From contig NZ_CP042430.1 in NCBI RefSeq assembly GCF_007970665.1, positions 4,464,001-4,528,000 of the forward strand: a stretch of 64,000 nt of DNA, written 5' to 3'. Position 1 is the stretch's first letter, and every line of letters begins with the position of its first letter. The notes beneath the pieces were generated by a model that was not told the origin of the DNA, ran no database searches, and was given only the letters and a program-made list of their open reading frames with translations. Both the position numbers and the translations under genes were made by a program. Below, one piece after another: positions 7,874 through 15,872 of the stretch. Source of the stretch: Baekduia soli. Lineage in GTDB: Bacteria; Actinomycetota; Thermoleophilia; Solirubrobacterales; Solirubrobacteraceae.

Positions 7874-8497
7874 ATGGAAGCAGCCTCGATCAGCGCCACC
7901 CACGCGCACGACGACCACCACCACGGTCCCCCGCCCGCCAACCGGAGCTCCCGCGTGGAGCCCGGGCTGCTGGGGATGCTGCTGTTCATCATCAGCGAGG
8001 TCATGGTCTTCGGGGCCTTCTTCACGGCCTACTTCTTCATCCGTGTCGTCACCCCCGACCACACGTGGTTCCCGATCGACGGCAAGGACCTCCCGGTCGC
8101 CGTGGCCGGCGTCAACACCGCGATCCTGCTGTCCTCGTCGCTGACGCTGCACTGGGCGCAGACCGCGATCAAGAACAACAATCGCTTCGGCTTCCAGGCC
8201 GGGATGCTGACCACGTTCCTGCTCGGCCTGACGTTCCTGTTCATCCAGATCAACGAGTACGCGCACATCGGCTTCCGGCCCCAGGACCACGCGCAGGCGA
8301 CGATCTTCTTCGGGCTCACCGGCCTGCACGGCGCGCACGTCACGATCGGCCTCGTCCTGCTCGGGATGGTCACGATCCGGGCCTTCAAGGGCCACTACTC
8401 GCCCGAGCACCATCACGGCGTCGAGATCCCCGGGATCTACTGGCACTTCGTCGACATCATGTGGGTCGTCGTCTACACGACGATCTACGTCCTGTGA
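7874..8497 (+). CDS. ctaE: Cytochrome c oxidase subunit III
   Basis: Structural subunit of the caa3 oxidase, 207 residues, the short five-helix form. The N-terminus is His-rich (HAHDDHHHG, about 10-18). Family landmarks are the LGMLLFIISEVMVFGAFF helix, FIQINEYAHIGF, FFGLTGLHGAHVTIG and the C-terminal IYWHFVDIMWVVVYTTIYVL segment, with the conserved GLHGxHV and WHFVD motifs. It follows the tandem-repeat protein by 21 bp and overlaps the next small gene by GTGA, completing the operon order ctaC-ctaD-(stress-type)-ctaE. Confidence 0.97.
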   Translation: MEAASISATHAHDDHHHGPPPANRSSRVEPGLLGMLLFIISEVMVFGAFFTAYFFIRVVTPDHTWFPIDGKDLPVAVAGVNTAILLSSSLTLHWAQTAIKNNNRFGFQAGMLTTFLLGLTFLFIQINEYAHIGFRPQDHAQATIFFGLTGLHGAHVTIGLVLLGMVTIRAFKGHYSPEHHHGVEIPGIYWHFVDIMWVVVYTTIYVL

Positions 8498-8661
8498 CCC
8501 CCGCCGGACGTGACGCGGGGCCGCCGCGCGACTGGAACGCGGTGCTCAACCGCGTCCTCGAGCCGTTCCGCACGGAGGCCGCGGCGTTCCGCGTGCTCCT
8601 GTGGGTGGCCGCGGTGTTCGCCGTGGTCATCGCCGTGGTCCTGGTCGTCCGCGCGCTGTAG
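8494..8661 (+). CDS. Small single-span membrane protein at the end of the oxidase operon
   Basis: A 55-residue product starting with GTG at 8494, overlapping the ctaE stop by GTGA. The N-terminal 32 residues are polar and include DWNAVLNRVLEPFRTEAAAF; one hydrophobic helix of about 20 residues (VLLWVAAVFAVVIAVVLVV) ends the protein. Coupling to ctaE suggests a small oxidase subunit or stabilising peptide. No family recognised. Confidence 0.6.
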   Translation: MTPAGRDAGPPRDWNAVLNRVLEPFRTEAAAFRVLLWVAAVFAVVIAVVLVVRAL

Positions 8662-8676
8662 GCCCGCCCCCGGGCC
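8661..8676 (+). terminator. Hairpin at the end of the oxidase operon
   Basis: GGCCCG (8661-8666) and CGGGCC (8671-8676) form a 6-bp stem with a CCCC loop, starting at the last base of the stop codon. No U-tract. Confidence 0.45.
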
Positions 8677-9092
8677 ATCTGGGGCCCTGGGCGACCTCCC
8701 GGGGCCCGTGGGGCCTCGTAGCTGCCGGCCGTGGGTGGCTGGGCGGACCGTCCGGGATGATCGCCGCCCATCGCTTCGCTCGCGCGCGCACGCCCCCGGA
8801 TACCGACGCGCCGCGGTGGGCGCTCACGGGCCGCTGGCTCCGAGGCACCGGGACCGGCCATGCTGAGGCCCACCGTGACACCTTGACCGGCATATCGCAC
8901 GTCAACCCGACACCGACCGGCACGAAACCGCAACGCCCACCGGCGACCCCGAGCGTCCCGCGCTCCGGCAGCGTCCATTCCCGCACCGATCTCCGCCGGC
9001 GCCCGGTCACGCCCGCCCGCCCGCGCGGAGCACCACGCGCACACCGCCAAACCCCTGCACAGCGCCCGGATCCCGGGCGCAACCATCAGGTT
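8677..9092. other. 416-bp intergenic region without a supported gene
   Basis: Gap between the convergent oxidase operon and the cytochrome c-cupredoxin gene. Open frames cross it on both strands, but none has a start with a ribosome site or a recognisable product. It is rich in short GGCC/GGGCCC inverted repeats near 8680-8720 that could add to termination. Nothing else seen. Confidence 0.5.
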
Positions 9093-9824
9093 CTACTTGA
9101 CGGTGAGGGTGCCCTGCATGCCGGCCTGGCGGTGGCCCGGGATGGAGCAGTAGTACGTGTACGTCTTGCCGGCCTCGAGCGTGGCCTTGAACGAGGACGT
9201 CCCGCCGTTGGCGACGACTGCGCCCTTGCCGAGCCCGTCGATGACGATGTCGTGCTGGGTGCCGGACTTGTTCGGCATCGCGATCGTGACGGGACCGGGC
9301 TGGCCGATGGCCTTGCTGGCGACGAACGCGAGCTGGCCGCCGGGGTCGGCGGGGATCGTCAGCGTCCCGTTCTTCTCCACCGCGGTCCCACCGCCGGCGG
9401 CCTTGACCGCGGTGGCCAGCAGCCCGGTGTCCTTGCCCGGCTTGGCCGTCGCGGAGGCGACGTAGGCGGCAACGTCGCGGGCGTCCTCACCGCTGACGAG
9501 CTTGGCGGGCATCTTGACGCCCGCCACGTTGGGCAGCCGGTTGGGGTAGAGGATCTGCTTGTAGACGACGCCCTCGACCGCGCCGCGGCCGAAGCCGTCC
9601 TTGAGCGACTGCTGGAAGGCGGCGTCCAGGTTCGGGCCCTGGTTGCCCTTCGTCCCGGCGCGGTCCAGCTGGTGGCAGGAGCCGCACTTGGCGACGAACA
9701 GCTGCTTGCCGGCGACGACGTTGGCCTGCTGCGGCTTGACGCCACCACAGGCGGCCACCAGCGGCACCGCGCAGAGCAGCGCTGCCATCGTCGTGGCCCG
9801 CCCCAACAATCTCGTCCTCGGCAT
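9093..9824 (-). CDS. Cytochrome c-cupredoxin fusion lipoprotein
   Basis: Exported electron-transfer protein of 243 residues. The N-terminus is a lipoprotein signal with lipobox LVAAC, so Cys26 is probably lipidated. A class I cytochrome c domain follows with CGSCH at 47-51 and a candidate axial Met105 in KMPAK. A C-terminal plastocyanin/azurin-like cupredoxin domain (about 150-243) has His191, and C226, H231 and M236 in YYCSIPGHRQAGM, the full type 1 copper ligand set. One chain therefore carries both heme and blue copper on the outer membrane face, probably feeding or drawing electrons near the caa3 oxidase. It is divergent from the zinc-ribbon gene at 9965. Confidence 0.9.
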   Translation of the reverse strand: MPRTRLLGRATTMAALLCAVPLVAACGGVKPQQANVVAGKQLFVAKCGSCHQLDRAGTKGNQGPNLDAAFQQSLKDGFGRGAVEGVVYKQILYPNRLPNVAGVKMPAKLVSGEDARDVAAYVASATAKPGKDTGLLATAVKAAGGGTAVEKNGTLTIPADPGGQLAFVASKAIGQPGPVTIAMPNKSGTQHDIVIDGLGKGAVVANGGTSSFKATLEAGKTYTYYCSIPGHRQAGMQGTLTVK

Positions 9825-9951
9825 GAGTGCGCGATCCTTTCCGACGGACCGGACGTTTGCAAGCCCTTTCGACGCTTCCGGACGGCTGTGGGCGCGGAAC
9901 CGTCGCTTCCGAGAGCCTCTCGGTGGCGCGTCGCGCCGTCCACGGTCACGG

Positions 9952-9957
9952 TAGGCT
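9952..9957 (+). promoter_or_regulatory. Candidate leaderless -10 for the zinc-ribbon gene
   Basis: TAGGCT ends 7 nt before the GTG at 9965, placing the expected transcription start at or next to the start codon. There is no Shine-Dalgarno sequence. Confidence 0.5.
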
Positions 9958-9964
9958 CCCGGGT

Positions 9965-10243
9965 GTGAGCAACCGCCAGCGCTACCGCATGCGCACCCCG
10001 TCGACGGGGCGCGAGATCCTCCTCGAGGCCGACGCGGGCAAGATCTACCGCGACCGCGACACGGGCGAGACGCTCGAGGTCGTCGGCAAGGTCATCCCGC
10101 TGGCGCCCTCGTCGTCGCGGCTGCCCTGGGCGGTCGAGAACCTCCGCTTCTGCGAGTGGTGCGACCAGCTCGCGCAGAAGGACCTCAACGACTGCCCCAC
10201 CTGCGGGCGGCGCATGGGCCCCGTCGCGGCCCACTCCGACTGA
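9965..10243 (+). CDS. Small zinc-ribbon protein
   Basis: A 92-residue protein with GTG start, chosen because the candidate -10 lies immediately upstream and the longer frame overlaps the divergent promoter region. The N-terminal half is basic and beta-rich (NRQRYRMRTPSTGREILLEA); the C-terminal part holds a CEWC ... CPTC zinc ribbon (about residues 64-83). Likely cytoplasmic. No specific function recognised. Confidence 0.7.
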   Translation: MSNRQRYRMRTPSTGREILLEADAGKIYRDRDTGETLEVVGKVIPLAPSSSRLPWAVENLRFCEWCDQLAQKDLNDCPTCGRRMGPVAAHSD

Positions 10244-10254
10244 GGTCCGGCAGC

Positions 10255-10760
10255 ATGCGCCGTCCCGTCACGGCAGTCCTCGCGGCCCTCGCCCTCACGG
10301 GCGGCCTGACCGCCTGCGGCGGCGGCGGGACGCTGCACGACGTCGTGCCCAGGACGACGCCCGACCTCGTCGCGCCCGAGAACGCCTCCCTGCCGTCCTC
10401 CACGGGGTCCGGCAGCAGCGGCACGTCGACCACCAGCTCCTCGTCGTCCTCCACGCCCGACTCGACGAGCACGCCGAGCACGTCCTCCTCGGCCGCCACG
10501 GGCACCTCCAGCGCCGGCACGGGCTCGACGTCGTCGGGCACCTCCGGGTCGGGCACCGGGAGCACCGGCGCGGCCACGGGCGGCACCTCCAGCGGCGGCA
10601 CGACCGGCTCCACCGGCACCGGCGGCACGACCGGGTCCACCGGCACCGGCGGGGCCGGCTCCACCGGGGCCGGCGGGGGACCACCACCGGCACGAGCACG
10701 TCGAGCTCGGGCGGCTTCAGCGACTTCTGCTCGCAGAACCCGGGCGCCTGCCCGGGCTGA
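10255..10760 (+). CDS. Ser/Thr/Gly-rich lipoprotein, apparently frameshifted near its C-terminus
   Basis: Starts at ATG 10255 with a lipoprotein signal: lipobox LTAC, probable lipidated Cys near residue 21, then GGGG. Most of the mature chain is a low-complexity Ser/Thr/Gly linker (about residues 50-140) with GTGGTTGSTGTGG-type repeats. In the written frame the composition switches after the G5 run at 10675-10679 to Arg/Ala/Pro and the frame runs to 10851 into the convergent gene. Adding one G restores a Ser/Thr pattern ending in GGFSDFCSQNPGACPG and a stop at 10758-10760. I therefore give the restored end. A short Cys-containing C-terminus on a flexible stalk suggests a surface-displayed peptide; function unknown. 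Confidence 0.6.
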
Positions 10761-10770
10761 TCCCGGAGGC

Positions 10771-10789
10771 GCGGGCCGCCCCGGCCCGC
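10771..10789. terminator. Hairpin between convergent genes
   Basis: GCGGGCC (10771-10777) pairs with GGCCCGC (10783-10789) over a GCCCC loop. It sits between the restored stop of the lipoprotein gene and the stop of the secreted protein gene. Confidence 0.5.
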
Positions 10790-10790
10790 C

Positions 10791-11441
10791 CTACGGCGTC
10801 GAGATGACCCGCGCGGAGTACACGATGCGCGCGGTGCGGTACAGGCAGTAGTAGCGGCCGATCTGGTTGACCGCCTGGGCGGTCTGGGCCTGGCTGTCGT
10901 CGCACTGGCCCTTGTTGCGGCTGGCGCGCCACGACGTGTCGCCGCCCAGGCCGGCGGCCAGGGCCGGCGCCCAGGTCGGGACGGTCAGCCCGATGATCCA
11001 GCCCTTCTTGACGGGGATCGTCGTCGTGAGCGGGAACTCGACGGTCTGGCCGAAGTAGGGCTGCAGCTTCTGGACGTCGCCGGAGGCGACGAGCCGGGCG
11101 TGCAGCTTGGTCCCCGGCCGCATCACGGAGATCTGCGCCTGGGACTCGCCGCCCAGGCTCTTGTCGAAGAAGTCGATCTGCTTCTGGGTCGGCGTCGAGA
11201 GCTTGATCGTCCACGAGACGAGCACGCCGTCCTTCTGGACGACGTACAGGCCGCGGTTCGTGCCGATCTTGGCCTGGTAGCCCGTGGTGCGCCCCAGCGC
11301 GTAGCAGGGCTTGTCGGGGCAGCTCGGTGTCGCGTCCCCCGGATCGACCGTCGGGATGGGGTCGAGGGTCGCCGGTGCGGCCGCCGGGATGGCGAGACCC
11401 GCGCCGACGACGGCCGCCAGGACAGTGCGGAAGCGGAGCAT
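10791..11441 (-). CDS. Secreted protein of unknown function
   Basis: A 216-residue product when started at the ATG at 11441, which begins a good signal peptide (MLRFRTVLAAVVGAGLAIPA, cleavage near the following Ala/Pro). The frame is open upstream to 11570 but that adds an Arg/Pro-rich stretch typical of noncoding frames. Mature features: CPDKPC pair near residues 44-49 and CDD/YYC Cys later, so disulphides are likely; mostly beta-rich with GYQAKIGTNRGLYVVQKDGV and an extended hydrophobic GWIIGLTVPTWAPAL stretch. No family recognised. Confidence 0.7.
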   Translation of the reverse strand: MLRFRTVLAAVVGAGLAIPAAAPATLDPIPTVDPGDATPSCPDKPCYALGRTTGYQAKIGTNRGLYVVQKDGVLVSWTIKLSTPTQKQIDFFDKSLGGESQAQISVMRPGTKLHARLVASGDVQKLQPYFGQTVEFPLTTTIPVKKGWIIGLTVPTWAPALAAGLGGDTSWRASRNKGQCDDSQAQTAQAVNQIGRYYCLYRTARIVYSARVISTP

Positions 11442-11533
11442 ACGGGGCCATTCAACACGAACCGGCGGCGAAGTTGCGGGTGCGTGCATGCAAATCCGGG
11501 CGCCGCCGGGACGCCGCCGCGGCCCCGGGGCCC

Positions 11534-11539
11534 TACGGT
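11534..11539 (+). promoter_or_regulatory. Candidate leaderless -10 for the MFS gene
   Basis: TACGGT ends 6 nt before the GTG at 11546, the exact spacing expected if transcription starts on the first base of the start codon. Confidence 0.5.
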
Positions 11540-11545
11540 GCAGGG

Positions 11546-12775
11546 GTGACTTCGACGGGCATCGAACCACCGGCCTCGCTCGACCGCCGGCTGGTGACGC
11601 TGCTGGCCATCGCGTGCGGGGCCTCGGTGGCCAACCTCTACTACGCCCAGCCGCTGCTGGACGTCATCGGCCGCGACCTGCACGTCTCCTCCGCGGTGGC
11701 CGGGCTGCTCGTCACGGCCTCCCAGATCGGCTACGCCACCGGTCTCATCCTCCTCGTGCCGCTCGGCGACCTGCTCGACCGCCGCACGATGGTCACACGC
11801 CTGCTGCTCGTGTGCGCCGCCGGCCTGGCGCTGGCCGCGGCCGCGCCGTCGTTCGCCGTGCTCGCCGTGGCGCTGGCCATCGCCGGCGTCACGTCGGTCG
11901 TCGCGCAGGTGCTCGTGCCGCTGGCGGGCACCCTGGCCGGCGACCACGAGCGCGGGACGGTCGTGGGGACCGTCATGAGCGGCCTGCTGCTCGGCATCCT
12001 GCTCGCCCGGACGGTCAGCGGCTTCGTCGCCGAGCTCGGCGGCTGGCGCCTGGTGTTCGTCCTGGCCGCGGTGCTCATGCTCGCCCTGGCCGCCGTCCTG
12101 CACCGTACGCTTCCCACCGTGGCGCGGGCGACCGACCTGCGTTACGGCGCGCTGCTGCGCTCCATCGGCCGGCTCATCGCCGAGGAGCCGCTGCTGCGCC
12201 GGCGGATGGTCTACGGCGCGCTGGGGATGGCGAGCTTCAGCGTCTTCTGGACGTCGATCGCGTTCCTGCTCTCCGGCGCGCCCTACCACTACGGCGAGGC
12301 GACCATCGGCCTCTTCGGGCTCGCCGGTCTGTTCGGCGCGGGCGCGGCGCAGGGCGCCGGGCGCCTGGCCGACCGCGGGCACACGCACGCGGCGACGGGC
12401 TGCCTGCTGCTGGCCATCGGCGTCGCCTGGGCGCTGCTCGTGGGCGCCCCGCACTCGCTCGCGGCGCTCATCGCAGGCATCGTGCTGCTCGACCTGGGCA
12501 TCCAGGGCCAGAACATCCTCAACCAGAGCACGATCTACACGCTGCGGGCCGACGCGCGCAGCCGGATCACCACGGCGTACATGTCCGGCAACTTCGTGTC
12601 GGGCGCGATCGGGTCGGCCGCGGCGTCGGTGGCCTGGAGCGCCGGCGGCTGGGGCGCGGTCAGCGCCCTGGGCGGCGGCCTGGCCGTCGCCGGGCTGACC
12701 TTCTGGGGGCTCGAGCACGTGCGCAGCCCCGTCGGCGCACGGGCCGCGGCGGCCCGGTCCGACGCCTCGGGCTAG
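11546..12775 (+). CDS. Major facilitator superfamily exporter
   Basis: A 409-residue, 12-helix MFS transporter. GTG at 11546 is chosen from the adjacent -10 and because the protein then begins shortly before helix 1 (VTLLAIACGASVANLYYAQP). The N-terminal ANLYYAQPLLD and the helix 2-3 loop LGDLLDRRTM match the arabinose-efflux/YnfM-like group of drug/sugar efflux permeases. A second loop GRLADRG (helices 8-9) is the duplicate motif A. Substrate cannot be told from sequence. Its TAG stop shares the CTAG tetramer with the convergent gene's stop. Confidence 0.85.
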   Translation: MTSTGIEPPASLDRRLVTLLAIACGASVANLYYAQPLLDVIGRDLHVSSAVAGLLVTASQIGYATGLILLVPLGDLLDRRTMVTRLLLVCAAGLALAAAAPSFAVLAVALAIAGVTSVVAQVLVPLAGTLAGDHERGTVVGTVMSGLLLGILLARTVSGFVAELGGWRLVFVLAAVLMLALAAVLHRTLPTVARATDLRYGALLRSIGRLIAEEPLLRRRMVYGALGMASFSVFWTSIAFLLSGAPYHYGEATIGLFGLAGLFGAGAAQGAGRLADRGHTHAATGCLLLAIGVAWALLVGAPHSLAALIAGIVLLDLGIQGQNILNQSTIYTLRADARSRITTAYMSGNFVSGAIGSAAASVAWSAGGWGAVSALGGGLAVAGLTFWGLEHVRSPVGARAAAARSDASG

Positions 12776-13383
12776 GGCGCGGTCGTCGTCGTCGTCGTCG
12801 TGGTCGTCGTCGTCGCGCGCAGCGTGAGCGTCAGCGTCGCGGGGGCGTCGGGGGCGGTGTCGATGCAGCTGGAGCGCGGGCAGCCCGGCCGCGTCGTCTC
12901 GGCGGCCGCCTGCACGGTCGCCGGGCGCCCGATGACGCTCTGGGAGAAGCGCAGCGAGACCGTGCGGGTGCTCGGGCGGCTGACGACGGCGGCGCCGACC
13001 CGCTCGGGCAGCTTGTTGGCGCGTTCGCGCAGCACCGAGCCGCGCAGGTGGCCCTTGTCGTCGGTCGTCGCGCACACGAGGTAGTCCGGCGGCGCGTCGG
13101 GCGGCACGGAGACCGTCCACAGCTTGGCGCACACCGAGCCGGGCGGCCCGCTGTCGGCCGACAGGGCGTCGTCCTTCCAGGCCACCGCGAGCGTGAGCGA
13201 GGCGCGCAGCCGCCCGTCGCTGCCGCGCGCCAGCGAGAACCGCGTGAGGTCCAGCGAGCCGCGGACGTCGCCCTTGGGGTCGGCGGTCACGACGGGCCTG
13301 GGCGTCGTGGCGGCCAGCGCGGCCACCGTCGCGCCGGCGCCCGCCGCCGCCGCGCAGCCCAGGATGACGAGCGGGCGCCGCAC
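12772..13383 (-). CDS. Membrane-anchored secreted protein with poly-Thr tail
   Basis: A 203-residue protein with GTG at 13383, 2 bp after the enoyl-CoA hydratase stop. An N-terminal hydrophobic segment (LVILGCAAAAGAGATVAALA) acts as signal or anchor. The exported part contains DPKGDVRGSLDLTRFSLARG, typical of a beta-sandwich domain, paired Cys (CAKLW, LVCATTD, GCPRSSC) and a C-terminal run of 11 Thr encoded by an ACG/ACC repeat. Last gene of the HIT-hydratase operon. Function unknown. Confidence 0.65.
   Translation of the reverse strand: MRRPLVILGCAAAAGAGATVAALAATTPRPVVTADPKGDVRGSLDLTRFSLARGSDGRLRASLTLAVAWKDDALSADSGPPGSVCAKLWTVSVPPDAPPDYLVCATTDDKGHLRGSVLRERANKLPERVGAAVVSRPSTRTVSLRFSQSVIGRPATVQAAAETTRPGCPRSSCIDTAPDAPATLTLTLRATTTTTTTTTTTAP
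12782..12814. repeat. Trinucleotide repeat encoding poly-Thr
   Basis: Eleven consecutive triplets (ten GTC and one GTG on the + strand) that read as 11 Thr codons at the C-terminus of the minus-strand secreted protein. Such a run may vary in length between strains. Confidence 0.85.
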
Positions 13384-13385
13384 CG

Positions 13386-14168
13386 CTACCGGCCCTCGTA
13401 GGTCGCCTGGCCGGGACCGTCGGTGAGAAACGACCGCACGGCGTTGCGCAGGTCCTCGGTGTCGAACAGGGCGCCGGAGACCTCCCCCACGATCGCGTCG
13501 GCGGCCCGGACCCCGCGCTCGGTCTGCTCGGCGACGATCGCCTTCGTCGCCGCGTGGGCGCGCGTCGGGCCGGCGGCGATCCGCGCCGCGAACGCGCGGG
13601 CCTGCGCGTCGAAGTCCTCGCCGTCGAGAACCCGGTTGACGACGTTCCAGCGCTCGAGCGTCGGCGCGTCGAACAGCTCGCCGGAGTAGATGAGCTCCTT
13701 GGCGCGCGCGGGCCCCGCCCGCTCGGCCAGCCGCTGCGGGCCGCCCATCGACGGCGTGAGGCCGACGACGATCTCCACGAGGCCGAACCGCGCCCGCGGC
13801 GCCGCCAGCAGCAGGTCGCAGGCCAGGGCGATCTCGAACGCCGCCGTCAGGCACAGTCCGTGCGCGGCGAAGACCGTCGGCAGCGGCAGGTCCTCGAGCA
13901 CGTGGATCGTCGCCAGCAGCTCGTCCCACAGCGCACGGCCGCGCGCGGCCGTCATCCCGTCGAAGACCTTGCCGACGTCGACCCCGCCGCTGACGACCTT
14001 GCCCTCGGCGCGGATGAGCAGGCCGCGCGGCGGGTCGGCGGCGACCGTGGCGATCGCGTCGCGGAAGCCCGAGAAGACGGCGTCGTCGAAGAGGTTGAGC
14101 GGGGGCGCGTCGAACGTGAGGACCGCGAGCGGTCCGTCGTGCTCGAGGCGCACGACCTCGCCGCTCAT
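13386..14168 (-). CDS. Enoyl-CoA hydratase/isomerase family protein
   Basis: A 260-residue crotonase-fold protein. The oxyanion-hole region AEGKVVSGGVDVGKVFDG (about 54-71) and AHGLCLTAAFEIALACDLLL (about 101-120) are recognisable. In the second element the usual GGG/GGA is replaced by LCLTAA, and the catalytic Glu region reads ARFGLVEIVVGLTPSMGG, with Glu in FGLVE. The reaction is uncertain: hydratase, isomerase or a related CoA-thioester enzyme. ATG at 14168 overlaps the HIT stop by ATGA, so it is co-translated with the HIT gene. Confidence 0.85.
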   Translation of the reverse strand: MSGEVVRLEHDGPLAVLTFDAPPLNLFDDAVFSGFRDAIATVAADPPRGLLIRAEGKVVSGGVDVGKVFDGMTAARGRALWDELLATIHVLEDLPLPTVFAAHGLCLTAAFEIALACDLLLAAPRARFGLVEIVVGLTPSMGGPQRLAERAGPARAKELIYSGELFDAPTLERWNVVNRVLDGEDFDAQARAFAARIAAGPTRAHAATKAIVAEQTERGVRAADAIVGEVSGALFDTEDLRNAVRSFLTDGPGQATYEGR

Positions 14169-14587
14169 GCCTCGCCCCGCAGCTGCCCGGCGGCCCCGGC
14201 GATCTCCTCGGGATCCCCCGGCGCGGGGTCCCAGGGCAGCCGCAGCGGGTCGTCGCGGTAGCGCGGGATGACGTGCAGGTGGAAGTGGAACACCGTCTGC
14301 CACGCATCGGCCCCGCACGAGTTGAGCAGGTTGACGCCGTCGGCCCCCAGGCGCTCCATGACGCGCCGGGCCTGCTGGCGCCCGGCACGCGCCACCGCGG
14401 CGAGGTCGTCGGGATCGATCGCCAGGACGTCGGCCGCGTGGGTGCGCGGCACGACGAGCGCGTGCCCGCGCGTCGCCGGGTTGATGTCCATGAACGTGAC
14501 CGTCTGCTCGTCGGAGGCGACGACGGTCGAGGGGATCTCCCCGGCGACGATCTTGCAGAACAGGCAGTCGGGATCGGTCGCGGCCAT
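14165..14587 (-). CDS. HIT-family nucleotide hydrolase
   Basis: A 140-residue histidine-triad protein of the Hint type. The N-terminal CLFCKIVAGEIPS (8-20) carries the zinc CxxC, the central part has FMDINPATRGHALVVPRTH, and the C-terminal triad is HFHLHVIPRY with the catalytic central His. Hint proteins hydrolyse aminoacyl- or phosphoramidate-linked AMP. First gene of a three-gene minus-strand operon with the hydratase and a secreted protein. Confidence 0.93.
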   Translation of the reverse strand: MAATDPDCLFCKIVAGEIPSTVVASDEQTVTFMDINPATRGHALVVPRTHAADVLAIDPDDLAAVARAGRQQARRVMERLGADGVNLLNSCGADAWQTVFHFHLHVIPRYRDDPLRLPWDPAPGDPEEIAGAAGQLRGEA

Positions 14588-14593
14588 GGCGCC

Positions 14594-14599
14594 ACCTTA
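14594..14599 (-). promoter_or_regulatory. Candidate leaderless -10 for the HIT gene
   Basis: On the minus strand TAAGGT ends exactly 6 nt before the ATG at 14587, predicting transcription from the start codon itself. Confidence 0.5.
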
Positions 14600-14675
14600 T
14601 CCATCGACCCCGGGGGTGAGCGCATGGCGCCGTACAGGTCCGACTCAGGTTCCGGCGAGTACTGTGGACCGGCAG

Positions 14676-15872
14676 ATGCCCGGGACCACGGCCTCGCCGA
14701 CCCAGCACGCCCTGCGGGCCGACGTGACGGCGCTGTCGGCCATCGACCGCCTGCCCTGCTCTGCCGGCGAGCGCGAGGCGGCCGAGTGGATCGCCGCGCG
14801 CCTGCGCGACGCCGGCGGCCGGGTCGTCGTCGACGAGGAGCTCGTGCACGGCACGTACTTCTGGCCGCTCGGGCTGCTCAACGCGCTCGGCGCCGCGGGC
14901 GGCGCCGGGCTGCTGGCGGGCCGCCGGGCCGCGGGCGCCGCGGGCGCGGCCGGCGCGGCCGGGATCTGGCAGGACCTCACGGGCGGGCGCCGGCGCGCCG
15001 TGCGCCGCCTGCTGCGCCGCCGCCACACCACGAACGTCGTGGCCGAGTTCGGCGACCCCGACGCCGCGCACACGCTCGTCGTCCACGCCCATCACGACGC
15101 CGCGCGCACGAGCTTCATCTTCGACCAGACCGCGGCCGAGTTCATGGTCCGCCGGGCGCCGTGGCTCATGGAGCGCACCGACCGCTGGCCGCCGCTCATG
15201 GTCCTGGTCATCGGCGGTCCCGTCGCCGTCGCGCTCGCCGGGCTGACCGGCGGGCGCCGCCTGGCCGGCGTCGGCACGCTGTGGTCGGCGATCACGGCGT
15301 CGGTCATGGCCCACATGGCCTGCCAGCCCGTCGTGCCGGGCGCCAACGACAACCTCAGCGGCGTCGCCGTCCTGCTGGAGGTCGGCCGCCGGCTGCAGGC
15401 CGCGCCGCCCGCCGGCGTGCGCGTCATCCTGCTCTCGGCCGGCGCCGAGGAGGCCAACCAGGAGGGCATGCTCGCGTTCGCGCGGCGCCACCTGGCGCGC
15501 CTGGCCCCCGACCGCACGTCGTTCCTGTGCCTGGACACCGTCGGCTCGCCCGAGCTGGTGCTCATCGAGGGCGAGGGCTTCCTGCGGATGTTCGAGTACC
15601 CCTCCCAGCAGAAGGAGCGCGTCGCGGCCGCCGCGCGCGACGCCGGCGTGCACGTGCGGCGCGGCATGCGCTTCACGTTCGCCACCGACGGCCTGGTGCC
15701 GCTGCGCCAGGGCTACCAGGTCGCGGCGATCGGCTCGGTCACCGAGTTCCTCGTGCCGGCCAACTACCACTGGCCCACCGACACGGCCGAGAACGTGGAC
15801 TACGGCTCGGTCGGCGACGCCGTCGAGCTCGTCATGGCGATGATCGCGCGCTCGGCGCCGTCAGCCGCCTGA
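14676..15872 (+). CDS. M28-family zinc peptidase with membrane segments
   Basis: A 398-residue M28 (aminopeptidase Y/Q-type) metallopeptidase. Zinc ligands and catalytic residues appear in order: VHAHHDAA (HxD), PGANDNLSG (bridging Asp), GAEEANQEG (catalytic Glu plus Glu ligand), FLCLDTVGS (Asp) and a C-terminal HWPTD His. Two hydrophobic segments, about residues 60-85 and 170-215, are inserted between the N-terminal helix and the HxD and between HxD and GANDN, so it is probably membrane-bound. ATG at 14676 follows a TACTGT hexamer by 10 nt. It converges on cca with a 12-nt overlap of coding ends. Confidence 0.85.
   Translation: MPGTTASPTQHALRADVTALSAIDRLPCSAGEREAAEWIAARLRDAGGRVVVDEELVHGTYFWPLGLLNALGAAGGAGLLAGRRAAGAAGAAGAAGIWQDLTGGRRRAVRRLLRRRHTTNVVAEFGDPDAAHTLVVHAHHDAARTSFIFDQTAAEFMVRRAPWLMERTDRWPPLMVLVIGGPVAVALAGLTGGRRLAGVGTLWSAITASVMAHMACQPVVPGANDNLSGVAVLLEVGRRLQAAPPAGVRVILLSAGAEEANQEGMLAFARRHLARLAPDRTSFLCLDTVGSPELVLIEGEGFLRMFEYPSQQKERVAAAARDAGVHVRRGMRFTFATDGLVPLRQGYQVAAIGSVTEFLVPANYHWPTDTAENVDYGSVGDAVELVMAMIARSAPSAA

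Noticed and set aside
8677-9092. Open frames in the 416-bp gap after the oxidase operon.
   Set aside because: No start with ribosome site or -10, no motif, and frames simply continue shadows of neighbours.
10761-10851. Continuation of the lipoprotein reading frame to 10851.
   Set aside because: Composition changes abruptly to Arg/Ala/Pro after a G-run and it overlaps the convergent gene; a -1 shift with stop at 10760 explains it better.
11123-13132. A 669-residue minus-strand frame over the MFS gene.
   Set aside because: Low-complexity antisense frame; the MFS transporter on the plus strand has helices and family motifs.
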